From: an uncultured Oscillospiraceae bacterium
Lineage (GTDB): Bacteria; Bacillota; Clostridia; Oscillospirales; Oscillospiraceae
Reading direction: 5' to 3'
DNA: 16,754 bases
NCBI GenBank assembly: GCA_910579485.1
Contig: CAJTVO010000078.1
Location: 1-16,754, forward strand
Shown here one piece after another: positions 1 to 6,050 of this stretch (the stretch's first letter is position 1; each line of letters begins with the position of its first letter). A program made the translations under genes and the position numbers. The notes beneath the pieces were generated by a model, which worked only from the letters and a program-made list of their open reading frames with translations, was not told the origin of the DNA and ran no database searches.

Positions 1-1526
1 TCCTGGGCGTTGAAGAGTCCGTAGGTGATGGACTCGCCGGTCTCGAAAGCGATGAGGCTGCCGGTGTTCCGGCGGCTCAGGTCGCCCTTGTAGGGGGCGT
101 AGCTGTCGAAGACGGAGGCCATGATGCCCTCCCCCCGGGTATCGGTGAGGAACTCGTTGCGGTAGCCGAAGAGGCCCCGGGCGGGGACCAGGAACTCCAG
201 CTTCATCCGGTCGCCCACGGGGGTCATCTCCACCAGGTCGCCCTTCCGGGAGCCCATCTTCTCGATGACCGCGCCCACGCTGTCGGAGGGGACGTCGGCC
301 ACCAGGCGCTCGATGGGCTCGCAGCGGACGCCGTCGATCTCCTGGTAGAGCACCCGGGGCGGGGATACCTGGAACTCGTAGCCCTCCCGGCGCATGGTCT
401 CGATGAGGATGGACAGGTGCATCTCGCCCCGCCCCGCTACGTTGAAGGCGTCCATGGCGCCCTCGATCTCCGTGATCCGGAGGGACACGTCCTTCAGGGT
501 CTCCCGGAAGAGGCGGTCCCGGATCTGGCGGGAGGTGACGAACTTGCCCTCCCGGCCGCAGAAGGGGGAGTCGTTGATGGAGAAGGTCATCTCCATGGTG
601 GGGGCGGAAATCTTCACAAAGGGCAGAGGCTCAGGGGCGGCGGCGGCGCAGATGGTATCGCCGATGGTGATGTCACCGATGCCGCTCATGGCAATGATAT
701 TTCCGGCGGAGGACTCGGTGACGGCCTTCTTGCTCAGGCCGTCGAACTCGTAGATGCTGACGGCCTTGGCCTTCTTGGGGGCGGCGCCGGCGTCGTGGTA
801 GTTGCACACCACGATCTCCTGGTTCTGCCGGATGGTCCCCCGCTCGATGCGGCCCACGGCGATGCGGCCCACGAACTCGTTATAGTCGATGGAGCTGACC
901 AGCATCTGGAAGGGCTGGTCCACGTCCGCCTCGGGGGCGGGGATATAGTTGAGGATGGTCTCGAAGAGGGGCTTCAGGTCCGTGCCCAGGTCCTCGGGAT
1001 GGTAGGAGCAGATGCCCTGCCGGGCGGAGCAGAAGAGCATGGGGCTGTCCAGCTGCTCGTCGGTAGCGTCCAGGTCGATGAGCAGGTCCCCGCACTCGTT
1101 GATGACCTCGTAGATCCGCTGGTCGGGGCGGTCGATCTTGTTGACCACCACGATGACCCGGTGACCCAGCTCCAGGGCCTTGGAGAGGACAAAGCGGGTC
1201 TGGGGCATGGGGCCCTCGGCGGCGTCCACCAGGAGGATGACGCCGTTGACCATTTTGAGGATGCGCTCCACCTCGCCGCCGAAGTCGGCGTGGCCCGGGG
1301 TGTCCACGATGTTGATCTTGGTGTCGCCGTACTGGATGGCGGTATTCTTGGCCAGGATGGTGATGCCCCGCTCCCGCTCCAGGTCGCCGGAGTCCATGAC
1401 CCGGTCCACGACCTCCTGGTTCTCGCGGTAGGCGCCGCCCTGCTTCAGCATCTCGTCCACCAGGGTCGTCTTGCCGTGGTCTACGTGGGCGATGATGGCG
1501 ACGTTTCTCAGTTTCTCGTTCTTCAA
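1..1526 (-). CDS. typA: TypA/BipA ribosome-associated GTPase, 3' end cut off by the window
   Basis: Translational GTPase of the EF-G/LepA group that binds the ribosome and is linked to stress and cold adaptation and subunit assembly (family knowledge). The reverse strand reads KNEKLRNVAIIAHVDHGKTT near the start (G1 loop), then DTPGH (G3), NKIDRPDQR (G4), a SAR box (G5) and TypA-type beta-barrel and EF-G-like domains. The last visible residues, GESITYGLFNAQ, match the well-conserved TypA C-terminal region. About 508 codons are present, against roughly 605-610 for the family, so about 100 residues lie left of position 1. I place the start at TTG 1526-1524, because AGAGAGG lies 8 bases upstream; no ATG in this frame is better placed. 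It is transcribed away from the recombinase-SpoVT gene and has its own promoter. Very likely a host core gene. Confidence 0.96.
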   Translation of the reverse strand, partial: MKNEKLRNVAIIAHVDHGKTTLVDEMLKQGGAYRENQEVVDRVMDSGDLERERGITILAKNTAIQYGDTKINIVDTPGHADFGGEVERILKMVNGVILLVDAAEGPMPQTRFVLSKALELGHRVIVVVNKIDRPDQRIYEVINECGDLLIDLDATDEQLDSPMLFCSARQGICSYHPEDLGTDLKPLFETILNYIPAPEADVDQPFQMLVSSIDYNEFVGRIAVGRIERGTIRQNQEIVVCNYHDAGAAPKKAKAVSIYEFDGLSKKAVTESSAGNIIAMSGIGDITIGDTICAAAAPEPLPFVKISAPTMEMTFSINDSPFCGREGKFVTSRQIRDRLFRETLKDVSLRITEIEGAMDAFNVAGRGEMHLSILIETMRREGYEFQVSPPRVLYQEIDGVRCEPIERLVADVPSDSVGAVIEKMGSRKGDLVEMTPVGDRMKLEFLVPARGLFGYRNEFLTDTRGEGIMASVFDSYAPYKGDLSRRNTGSLIAFETGESITYGLFNAQ

Positions 1527-1579
1527 GTAAAAAACCTCTCTCTTTGGTTAAAATAAATGGATACTTTTTCAGCCTGATT

Positions 1580-1608
1580 ATTGTATACCATGTATTTTTT
1601 GATTTCAA
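1580..1608 (-). promoter_or_regulatory. Sigma-A type promoter of typA
   Basis: On the minus strand, -35 TTGAAA (1608-1603) and -10 TACAAT (1585-1580) are separated by exactly 17 bases. Transcription should start near 1573, giving a leader of about 47 bases with the AGAGAGG ribosome binding site just before the TTG start. Seen in sequence only; not tested. Confidence 0.8.
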
Positions 1609-1741
1609 CCGCCAATCCATACAAGATTTCCGCTTCTTTGAGGGATTTTCAATGATAATTTGACATTGGGGGGCGGGGGAAGGCGTTCCTCGGAGGCGGG
1701 CGCAGCTGTATGTAAACGAAAATCGGTGACAGGACGCGCAG

Positions 1742-1778
1742 AGGCGGCACAGCCGGATGGTTCCGGGCTGTGCCGCCT
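1742..1778 (-). terminator. Hairpin just after the recombinase-SpoVT stop, probable terminator
   Basis: A perfect 13-bp stem (1742-1754 with 1766-1778, arm aggcggcacagcc) and an 11-base loop lie 7 bases past the stop at 1785-1787. The stem is very GC-rich. There is no T-run after it on the minus strand, so it may work poorly as an intrinsic terminator, or serve as a 3'-end stabiliser. It probably belonged to the original spoVT transcript. Confidence 0.55.
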
Positions 1779-1784
1779 TCCGCG

Positions 1785-3902
1785 TCAGGATTCCATGTGC
1801 TTGCCGAGAAACGCGGCGATGGTCTGGGCCAGCTTGTACTCCGTTTCGCCGGTGACCAGGTTCTCCCCGTCCTCCACGAACAGCACCAGCCCCAGCACGT
1901 CGCCCTCGGAGATGATGGGCGCGGCCACGGCGGTGCGGTACTTGTCGCCGGACTCGGTGACGAAGATGCTGCGCTCCTCGCCGGCATGCTGGTAGATGCG
2001 CCGGTCCTCCATGATCTGCTCCAGCTGGGGGCTGATACGCTTGCCCATCAGCTCCCGCTTGCCCCCGCCCGCCACGGCGATGACGGAGTCCCGGTCCGTA
2101 ACGGCGGTGATGGCGCCGCAGCTCTTGGACAGCGTCTCGCAGAACTGGGCCGCAAAGTCGTCCAGCCCGCCCATGAGGGAATACTTCTTGAAAATGACCT
2201 CGCCTTCACGGCTGGTGTAGATCTCCAGAGGGTCGCCGTCATTGATAACATTGGAACAGAAGACCTTGTCCGGGTGCTGGCTGGCGCTCTGGACCAGCGT
2301 AATGTCCCGGGGGAGCTCTCCGGAACGGAGGATGCTGTCGATATCGGCCTTGAGCTGAATTTCCAGGTGGTCCTCATAGACCTTGATCTTCTGGATGATG
2401 ATCTGGAGGTCGTTCCGGTCCAGCTTGGGCTTGTTCAGGATGCCGTCAAAGACCTCCATGGCGGTCTTCGCGGCCCGGTTCACCTGGATGATGGTGCTGC
2501 GCTTGTTCTCCGTCAGGGCGATCTGGTTCCGGAGGCCCTCCATGCGGCGGAGCAGGTCGTTCTCCAGCTCGTCATAGGTCTCCTCCAGGGCCTCCTCCCG
2601 GTCCGGGTGCTTCATGATGTCCCGGATGCGCTGGCGTTTGGTGGCCTTCATCTCCTCCTGGAGATCGGTGAGGATGGCCTCCAGATTTGCGGCGGATCGT
2701 TCCGTTTCCGCTACGTCCTCCGTTTCCCGCGCCAGACCGGCGTTGAGGCGGTCCAGCATAGCGGCGGAGTTGTCCTTGATCTTTTGGACGTAGAGCTTCA
2801 GCATCTCGTCCAGCTTGTCCGCCCGGATGTGGTGGCTGGTGCAGCCCTTCACCCCCCGGCGGTGGTACTCGCCGCAGCGGTAGGCCTCCGGCCTGCCCTT
2901 CCGGCTCATAGAGAACATGGGACTGCCGCAGTCGCCGCACTCCAGGAAGCCGGAGTAGGTGTTGTCGTACTTCTTCTGCCCTCGATAGTGGGCAGTGGAG
3001 CGGCTCTCCCGCAGGGCCCGGGCGGCGGCGAAGGTGCGGTAGTCGACGATCTCCTGGTGGTGGTGCTCGATGACGATGTGGTCCAGCTCGTCCCGGCGGA
3101 CGTCTTTGCCGTTGATCTTTTTGCGGGTGTATTTGCCCTGGCGGAGGGTGCCGATATAGAAGTCGTTGTCCAGGATGCCCTGGACGGTGACGATGGCCCA
3201 GGCCGGCTTGACTGCACGGCGGTACTCGTCCCCGGCGGCCAGCTTGCGCTCCTGCTCCGCCATGCGGGGGGTGGGGATGGCCTCATCGGTGAGCTGGTTG
3301 GCGATCTTTTTGTAGCCCCAGCCGTCGATATAGAGCTGGAAAATGCGCCGGACGATCTCCGCCTCGGCAGGGACTACCTCGAACTCCTGACGCTTGTTGA
3401 CGATATAGCCGTAGGGGGCGGCGCAGATCCACTTGCCGTCCTGCTGGCGGCGCTTGATGACGGACCGGACCTTCTTGCTGGTGTCGGTGACGGGCATCTC
3501 GTTGATGAGGAACTGGAACTGGATCTTCAGCCAGTCGTCGTCGTTGGGGAAGTCGATATTGTCCCCGATGGAGATGATCCGGACCCCCGCGTCACGCAGG
3601 TCCTCCAGCTCCACCAACCCCCGGCTGTTGCGCCGGGAGAAGCGGGAGAAGTCCTTGACGATGAGGATATCCTTCCGGCGGCCCATCAGCTCCCGGCGCA
3701 TGGCTTGATAGCCTTCCCGCTGTTCGAAGGTGTAGCCGGAGCGGTCCCGGTCCTCGTAGAAGGTGAGAGTGCTGTCGGGGAAACGCTGTTTTACGAAGTC
3801 CTCGATGATGGCCTTCTGGTTTTCGATGGAGGTGTTGTCCCGGTCCTGCTCCTCGTCTACGGAAATACGGCAGTAACCGGCGATGTCAAAGCGTTCGATC
3901 AT
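1785..3902 (-). CDS. Large serine recombinase fused in frame to the C-terminal part of SpoVT
   Basis: The 705-residue product has two parts. Residues 1 to about 550 are a large serine recombinase (TnpX/TndX-like). AGYCRIS near the N-terminus carries the probable catalytic Ser14 and Arg12, and KDFSRFSRR the second arginine cluster. A recombinase domain follows. A zinc ribbon (CGDCGSPMF, then YRCGEYHRRGVKGC) sits around residues 320-355, then a charged coiled coil (about 365-460) and the usual recombinase C-terminal region. Residues 556-705, from GDPLEIYTSREGEV to AAFLGKHMES, are instead SpoVT: the second half of the AbrB DNA-binding fold plus the GAF-like domain. The start is ATG 3902-3900 with AAGGA upstream. 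No stop or frameshift separates the parts. Integration within spoVT best explains this (inference). A bare recombinase would end near residue 550; whether the fused enzyme is active is unknown. Confidence 0.92.
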   Translation of the reverse strand: MIERFDIAGYCRISVDEEQDRDNTSIENQKAIIEDFVKQRFPDSTLTFYEDRDRSGYTFEQREGYQAMRRELMGRRKDILIVKDFSRFSRRNSRGLVELEDLRDAGVRIISIGDNIDFPNDDDWLKIQFQFLINEMPVTDTSKKVRSVIKRRQQDGKWICAAPYGYIVNKRQEFEVVPAEAEIVRRIFQLYIDGWGYKKIANQLTDEAIPTPRMAEQERKLAAGDEYRRAVKPAWAIVTVQGILDNDFYIGTLRQGKYTRKKINGKDVRRDELDHIVIEHHHQEIVDYRTFAAARALRESRSTAHYRGQKKYDNTYSGFLECGDCGSPMFSMSRKGRPEAYRCGEYHRRGVKGCTSHHIRADKLDEMLKLYVQKIKDNSAAMLDRLNAGLARETEDVAETERSAANLEAILTDLQEEMKATKRQRIRDIMKHPDREEALEETYDELENDLLRRMEGLRNQIALTENKRSTIIQVNRAAKTAMEVFDGILNKPKLDRNDLQIIIQKIKVYEDHLEIQLKADIDSILRSGELPRDITLVQSASQHPDKVFCSNVINDGDPLEIYTSREGEVIFKKYSLMGGLDDFAAQFCETLSKSCGAITAVTDRDSVIAVAGGGKRELMGKRISPQLEQIMEDRRIYQHAGEERSIFVTESGDKYRTAVAAPIISEGDVLGLVLFVEDGENLVTGETEYKLAQTIAAFLGKHMES
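1788..2237 (-). pseudogene. spoVT: 3' part of spoVT lacking its first ~30 codons, embedded in the recombinase frame
   Basis: SpoVT is a forespore transcription regulator in Bacillus: an AbrB-type DNA-binding domain of about 50 residues, then a GAF-like domain, 178 residues in B. subtilis. Here 150 residues remain. They line up with the family from the conserved GDPLEI to the end, including GEVIFKKYS, DFA, AVTDRDSVIAVAG, ISEGDVLGLVLF and a C-terminal AAFLGKHME. Missing are the start codon and the family's N-terminal stretch (MKATGIVRRIDDLGR then VVIPKEIRRTLRI in the well-known orthologue), which supplies half of the swapped-hairpin DNA-binding fold. I looked for that stretch on both strands of the window and did not find it. 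Without it the segment should not bind DNA as SpoVT does. It is intact in frame, so its disruption may be recent or reversible. Confidence 0.9.
2232..2262 (-). other. Probable attachment-site junction between recombinase and spoVT
   Basis: On the minus strand the protein changes from NVIN (recombinase side) to DGDPLEIY (SpoVT side) within a few codons around 2237-2250. Large serine recombinases join a short attP to attB and leave hybrid sites with a 2-base core. The highly conserved GDPLEI codons of spoVT would be a suitable attB. The exact core cannot be fixed from one junction. Inference. Confidence 0.5.
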
Positions 3903-3926
3903 GGCTGTTCCTTTTTATCTGCAATG

Positions 3927-3959
3927 CTGTGATTTATTATAGATAATATTGTATCACAG
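3927..3959. repeat. Nested inverted repeats over the recombinase promoter, possible operator
   Basis: Outer arms CTGTGAT (3927-3933) and ATCACAG (3953-3959) are perfect complements 19 bases apart. Inside lies a second perfect inverted repeat, TATTAT (3935-3940) and ATAATA (3943-3948), with a 2-base gap. Together they cover the -10 box and probable start site of the recombinase promoter. That is where a dimeric repressor, or the recombinase itself, would bind. Confidence 0.6.
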
Positions 3960-3976
3960 GCATATCCAGAAAGCAA
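3948..3976 (-). promoter_or_regulatory. Promoter of the recombinase gene
   Basis: On the minus strand, -35 TTGCTT (3976-3971) and -10 TACAAT (3953-3948) have a 17-base spacer. Predicted start is about 3941, some 39 bases before the ATG. A second TATAAT-like box (CTATAAT) lies a few bases further downstream. The site overlaps the inverted repeats at 3927-3959. Confidence 0.65.
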
Positions 3977-4148
3977 CCAAAATCTATGGGGCCGGTGAAT
4001 CGGATCATAGGAATTAGATATTTTGCCACCGGAGCAGTTCGATATGCCCATCCTCATTCCAAGTCAGGTAGTCAGTAAAGTTAAGCGCCGTATTTACATC
4101 CCCTTGTACTGGATGCTCTCATTTTACTGGCTCCTTTTGAGAAAGACA
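3977..4148. other. Non-coding stretch with a possible gene remnant
   Basis: Together with the recombinase promoter (left) and a terminator (right), this forms the 346-base gap between the recombinase and the 86-codon gene. On the minus strand, 4118 to 4014 is open for 34 codons, ends at TAA, and reads partly like protein (for example NFTDYLTWNEDGHIELLR). It has no start codon in frame. AGGAG followed by ATG (4122-4120) exists, but in another frame that stops after 12 codons. I read it as a decayed fragment at best. No RNA gene seen. Confidence 0.35.
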
Positions 4149-4149
4149 A

Positions 4150-4190
4150 GAAAAATATAAGGGAACCGCACAGCCGTAGCTGCGGTTCCC
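4150..4190 (-). terminator. Intrinsic terminator of the 86-codon gene
   Basis: Perfect 10-bp stem, GGGAACCGCA (4161-4170) with TGCGGTTCCC (4181-4190), loop of 10 bases. On the minus strand it is followed by TTATATTTTTCTTG, a good T-rich tail. It lies about 60 bases after the stop of the minus-strand gene ending at 4249. It separates that gene from the recombinase, so the two are probably separate transcripts. Confidence 0.85.
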
Positions 4191-4248
4191 CTTATCACGC
4201 AAGCAAGAGGGCTGGCTTAGCCTACAGGCGGCCGCCAGAAGCATCTTT

Positions 4249-4509
4249 TTACATCGTTACAGCAATATCCTGTTTCTTCTCCTGCTCGACCTCCAGCTGG
4301 GCGATACGCTTGCGGTTATAGCAGATCAGGTCGCTGGCCGTATCCTCCAGGCTCTGCTCTCCGGACAGGAACGCGACAACCGTATACCCGGTCCCCTTGA
4401 AACTTTGATACACCAGCTTGAGTTCTTTTTGCACCTGCTCGCTCTGCTTCTCGTCCCTGGTGAGCCATATCTCTACGATCTTGCGGTCGCTTCTGACGTT
4501 GAGTTCCAA
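4249..4509 (-). CDS. Small charged protein of unknown function (86 residues)
   Basis: I do not recognise the family with confidence. The product is soluble, with no signal peptide or membrane segment. An N-terminal part, RKIVEIWLTRDEK, looks like a beta strand followed by a helix. The centre, GYTVVAFLSGEQSLEDTASDL, looks like an alpha/beta unit. The end is a basic and acidic helix, RIAQLEVEQEKKQ. The start is TTG at 4509-4507, with AAGGAGAGG about 10 bases upstream. An ATG five bases earlier (4514-4512) is in another frame and gives a sequence rich in Arg and Gln that is less protein-like. It has its own terminator and lies between the recombinase and sbcDC, in the recombinase orientation. 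It may belong to the mobile element (inference from position). Confidence 0.7.
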   Translation of the reverse strand: MELNVRSDRKIVEIWLTRDEKQSEQVQKELKLVYQSFKGTGYTVVAFLSGEQSLEDTASDLICYNRKRIAQLEVEQEKKQDIAVTM

Positions 4510-4525
4510 TCATCTATCACCTCTC

Positions 4526-4552
4526 CTTTGCCAATAGTTTCCTTTGGCAAAG
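4526..4552. repeat. Inverted repeat overlapping the ribosome binding site of the 86-codon gene
   Basis: Perfect 9-bp arms CTTTGCCAA (4526-4534) and TTGGCAAAG (4544-4552) with a 9-base spacer. In the minus-strand mRNA the arm nearer the gene ends in CAAAG, the first bases of the AAGGAGAGG ribosome binding site. The hairpin could hide that site, or the DNA could be a repressor site. Confidence 0.6.
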
Positions 4553-4666
4553 CGGGTTTTATTCATAAATATAGCAAAAACAGTTGAAAAAAGTATGGCA
4601 CCGAGCAGAATAAGCGGCAGTGATCATCTGATAGGCAGGACGCCAACACTATGCAGACAGCATATG

Positions 4667-4695
4667 TTGTGCATTTCAGAGAAATATGGTATAAT
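4667..4695 (+). promoter_or_regulatory. Promoter of the sbcDC operon with extended -10
   Basis: -35 TTGTGC (4667-4672), 17-base spacer, consensus -10 TATAAT (4690-4695) preceded by TGG (extended -10, 4687-4689). Transcription would start near 4702, about 160 bases before the leader peptide and 215 before sbcD. The -10 lies inside a long inverted repeat (4671-4710), so a regulator bound there would block it. Confidence 0.75.
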
Positions 4696-4710
4696 ATTTC
4701 CCTGAAATGC
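4671..4710. repeat. 17-bp imperfect palindrome centred on the sbcDC promoter, likely operator
   Basis: GCATTTCAG (4671-4679) pairs with CTGAAATGC (4702-4710), and GAAATAT (4681-4687) with ATATTTC (4694-4700). The only mismatch is A4680 against C4701. The 6-base centre is GGTATA. The palindrome spans the -10 box and start site. It does not match the Firmicutes LexA box. Confidence 0.65.
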
Positions 4711-4864
4711 AGCCTCCGAGGACTGCAAAAGCCTCGCCCTCCACGCCCCTGGCGGAAGCTTTCCAAAGGAGTAGCAAAGAAGCACAGACTTCAATTCGGG
4801 AAGGCGTAACAGACTGGCCGGGCCTGGAGCGCATCCATTGACCACACTACAGGAGGAACATACC
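4711..4864 (+). other. Long 5' leader of the sbcDC transcript
   Basis: About 150 transcribed bases separate the promoter from the leader peptide. Short possible stems are visible (CGAGG with CCTCG near 4716-4735; CTTT with AAAG near 4760-4768; CTTC with GAAG near 4790-4803). I could not match the region to a known riboswitch. Nothing coding beyond the leader peptide is supported here. Confidence 0.35.
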
Positions 4865-4903
4865 ATGTATAACGCTGCCAAGACCCTGCGCCGCGGGCGC
4901 TGA
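4865..4903 (+). CDS. 12-residue leader peptide upstream of sbcD
   Basis: ATG 4865 to TGA 4901-4903 encodes MYNAAKTLRRGR. It has a perfect AGGAGG (4851-4856) 8 bases before the ATG, as good as that of any gene here. Its stop codon is the first three bases of TGAGGAGG, the ribosome binding site of sbcD, so ribosomes ending on the leader sit on the sbcD start region. The last codons also form a small GC hairpin (GCGCC and GGCGC around 4888-4900) just before that site. This suggests translational coupling or attenuation (inference). A chance ORF is possible given its length. Confidence 0.5.
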   Translation: MYNAAKTLRRGR

Positions 4904-4916
4904 GGAGGTATCGACT

Positions 4917-6050
4917 GTGAAACTGATCCATCTATCCGACCTCCACCTGGGGAAGCGGGTCAACGACTTCCCTATGCTGGAGGATCAGGCGTACATCCTG
5001 GACCGCGTTTTGGAGATCGCCGGCGAGGAACAGCCGGACGCGGTGCTCATCGCGGGAGACGTCTACGACAAGACCGTCCCCTCCGCGGAGGCGGTGGCGC
5101 TGCTGGACGATTTCCTAGTCAAGCTGGCGGACCGGTCCCTGCCGGTGCTGCTGATCAGCGGCAACCACGACTCGCCGGAACGCCTCGCCTTTGCCAACCG
5201 CCTCATGGAGGGCCGGGGGGTCTACATCGCTCCGGTCTATCACGGCGAGGTGTCGCCGGTGACCCTGGAGGATGACCGCGGCCCGGTGGACTTCTGGCTG
5301 CTGCCATTCCTGAAGCCCGCCCATATCCGCCGCTTCTTCCCGGAGGAGGGGGTGGAGAGCTTTACGGACGCCATGGCCTGCGCCATCCGGCATATGCCCC
5401 TGGACCCGGCCCGGCGCAATGTGCTGGTCACCCACCAGTTCGTCACGGGGGCGGCGCGGTGCGAGTCGGAGGAGGTCAGCGTGGGAGGCGCGGACAACGT
5501 GGACGCCTCCGTCTTCGCCCCCTTTGACTATGTGGCCCTGGGCCATCTCCACGGTCCGCAGAACGTGGGCGGGGAGCGGATCCGCTACTGCGGCACGCCG
5601 CTGAAATACTCCTTCTCCGAGGCCGGACACCAGAAGTCCGTTACCATTGTGGAGCTTGGGGAAAAAGGATCGCTGGAGGTACGCGCGGTCCCCCTCCTTC
5701 CCCAACGGGACATGGTGGAGCTGCTGGGCAGCTTCGCCCAGCTCAAGTCCCCGGAGTTCTACGGACAGGTGGATCGGGACGCCTATGTGCGGGTAATACT
5801 TACCGATGAGAACGATATTTACGACGCCATGGGACAGCTGCGCCCCGTCTATCCCAATCTGATGGCGCTGGATTATGACAATCTGCGCACCCGGAGCGGC
5901 GCGGTGGTACTGGAGGAGGCCGATGTGAAACGGGACCCCCTGGAGCTGTTCGCGGATTTCTATCAGCAGCAAAACCACCAGCCCATGTCGGAGGAGCAGC
6001 GGCGGTATCTGACGGAGCTGCTGGAAACGATACAGGAGGAACGGGCATGA
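4917..6050 (+). CDS. sbcD: Exonuclease SbcCD subunit D (Mre11-type nuclease)
   Basis: Metal-dependent nuclease subunit of the SbcCD complex, which cleaves DNA hairpins and processes blocked double-strand ends (family knowledge). The metallophosphatase motifs are in order: SDLHLG (Asp8, His10), GDVYD (Asp48), SGNHDS (Asn83, His84, Asp85), VTHQF near residue 172 and GHLHG (His210, His212). The length of 377 residues is normal. The start is GTG 4917, set by GAGGAGG (4902-4908) 8 bases upstream; no better ATG exists in frame. The end overlaps sbcC by ATGA (6047-6050), so the two are translationally coupled, as usual for sbcDC. A leader peptide ends inside its ribosome binding site. All metal ligands appear present, so it should be active. 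Confidence 0.97.
   Translation: MKLIHLSDLHLGKRVNDFPMLEDQAYILDRVLEIAGEEQPDAVLIAGDVYDKTVPSAEAVALLDDFLVKLADRSLPVLLISGNHDSPERLAFANRLMEGRGVYIAPVYHGEVSPVTLEDDRGPVDFWLLPFLKPAHIRRFFPEEGVESFTDAMACAIRHMPLDPARRNVLVTHQFVTGAARCESEEVSVGGADNVDASVFAPFDYVALGHLHGPQNVGGERIRYCGTPLKYSFSEAGHQKSVTIVELGEKGSLEVRAVPLLPQRDMVELLGSFAQLKSPEFYGQVDRDAYVRVILTDENDIYDAMGQLRPVYPNLMALDYDNLRTRSGAVVLEEADVKRDPLELFADFYQQQNHQPMSEEQRRYLTELLETIQEERA

Noticed and set aside
417..1556. Long plus-strand frame opposite typA
   Set aside because: It is the complement of typA, rich in Gly, Asp, Val and Leu as expected from GC-rich antisense frames, with no motifs; typA itself is certain.
1655..1667. TTGACA on the plus strand near 1660
   Set aside because: No -10 box at the right distance and no plus-strand gene follows; chance match.
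1770..3932. 720-codon plus-strand frame opposite the recombinase
   Set aside because: Longer than the real gene but low in complexity (Leu/Val/Asp/Gly-rich) and without motifs; the minus strand shows full recombinase and SpoVT motifs.
4711..4864. Possible riboswitch upstream of sbcDC (GCAAAAGCC recalls part of a cyclic di-GMP riboswitch)
   Set aside because: Only a few bases match; the other conserved parts and the helix order are absent, so no class can be claimed.
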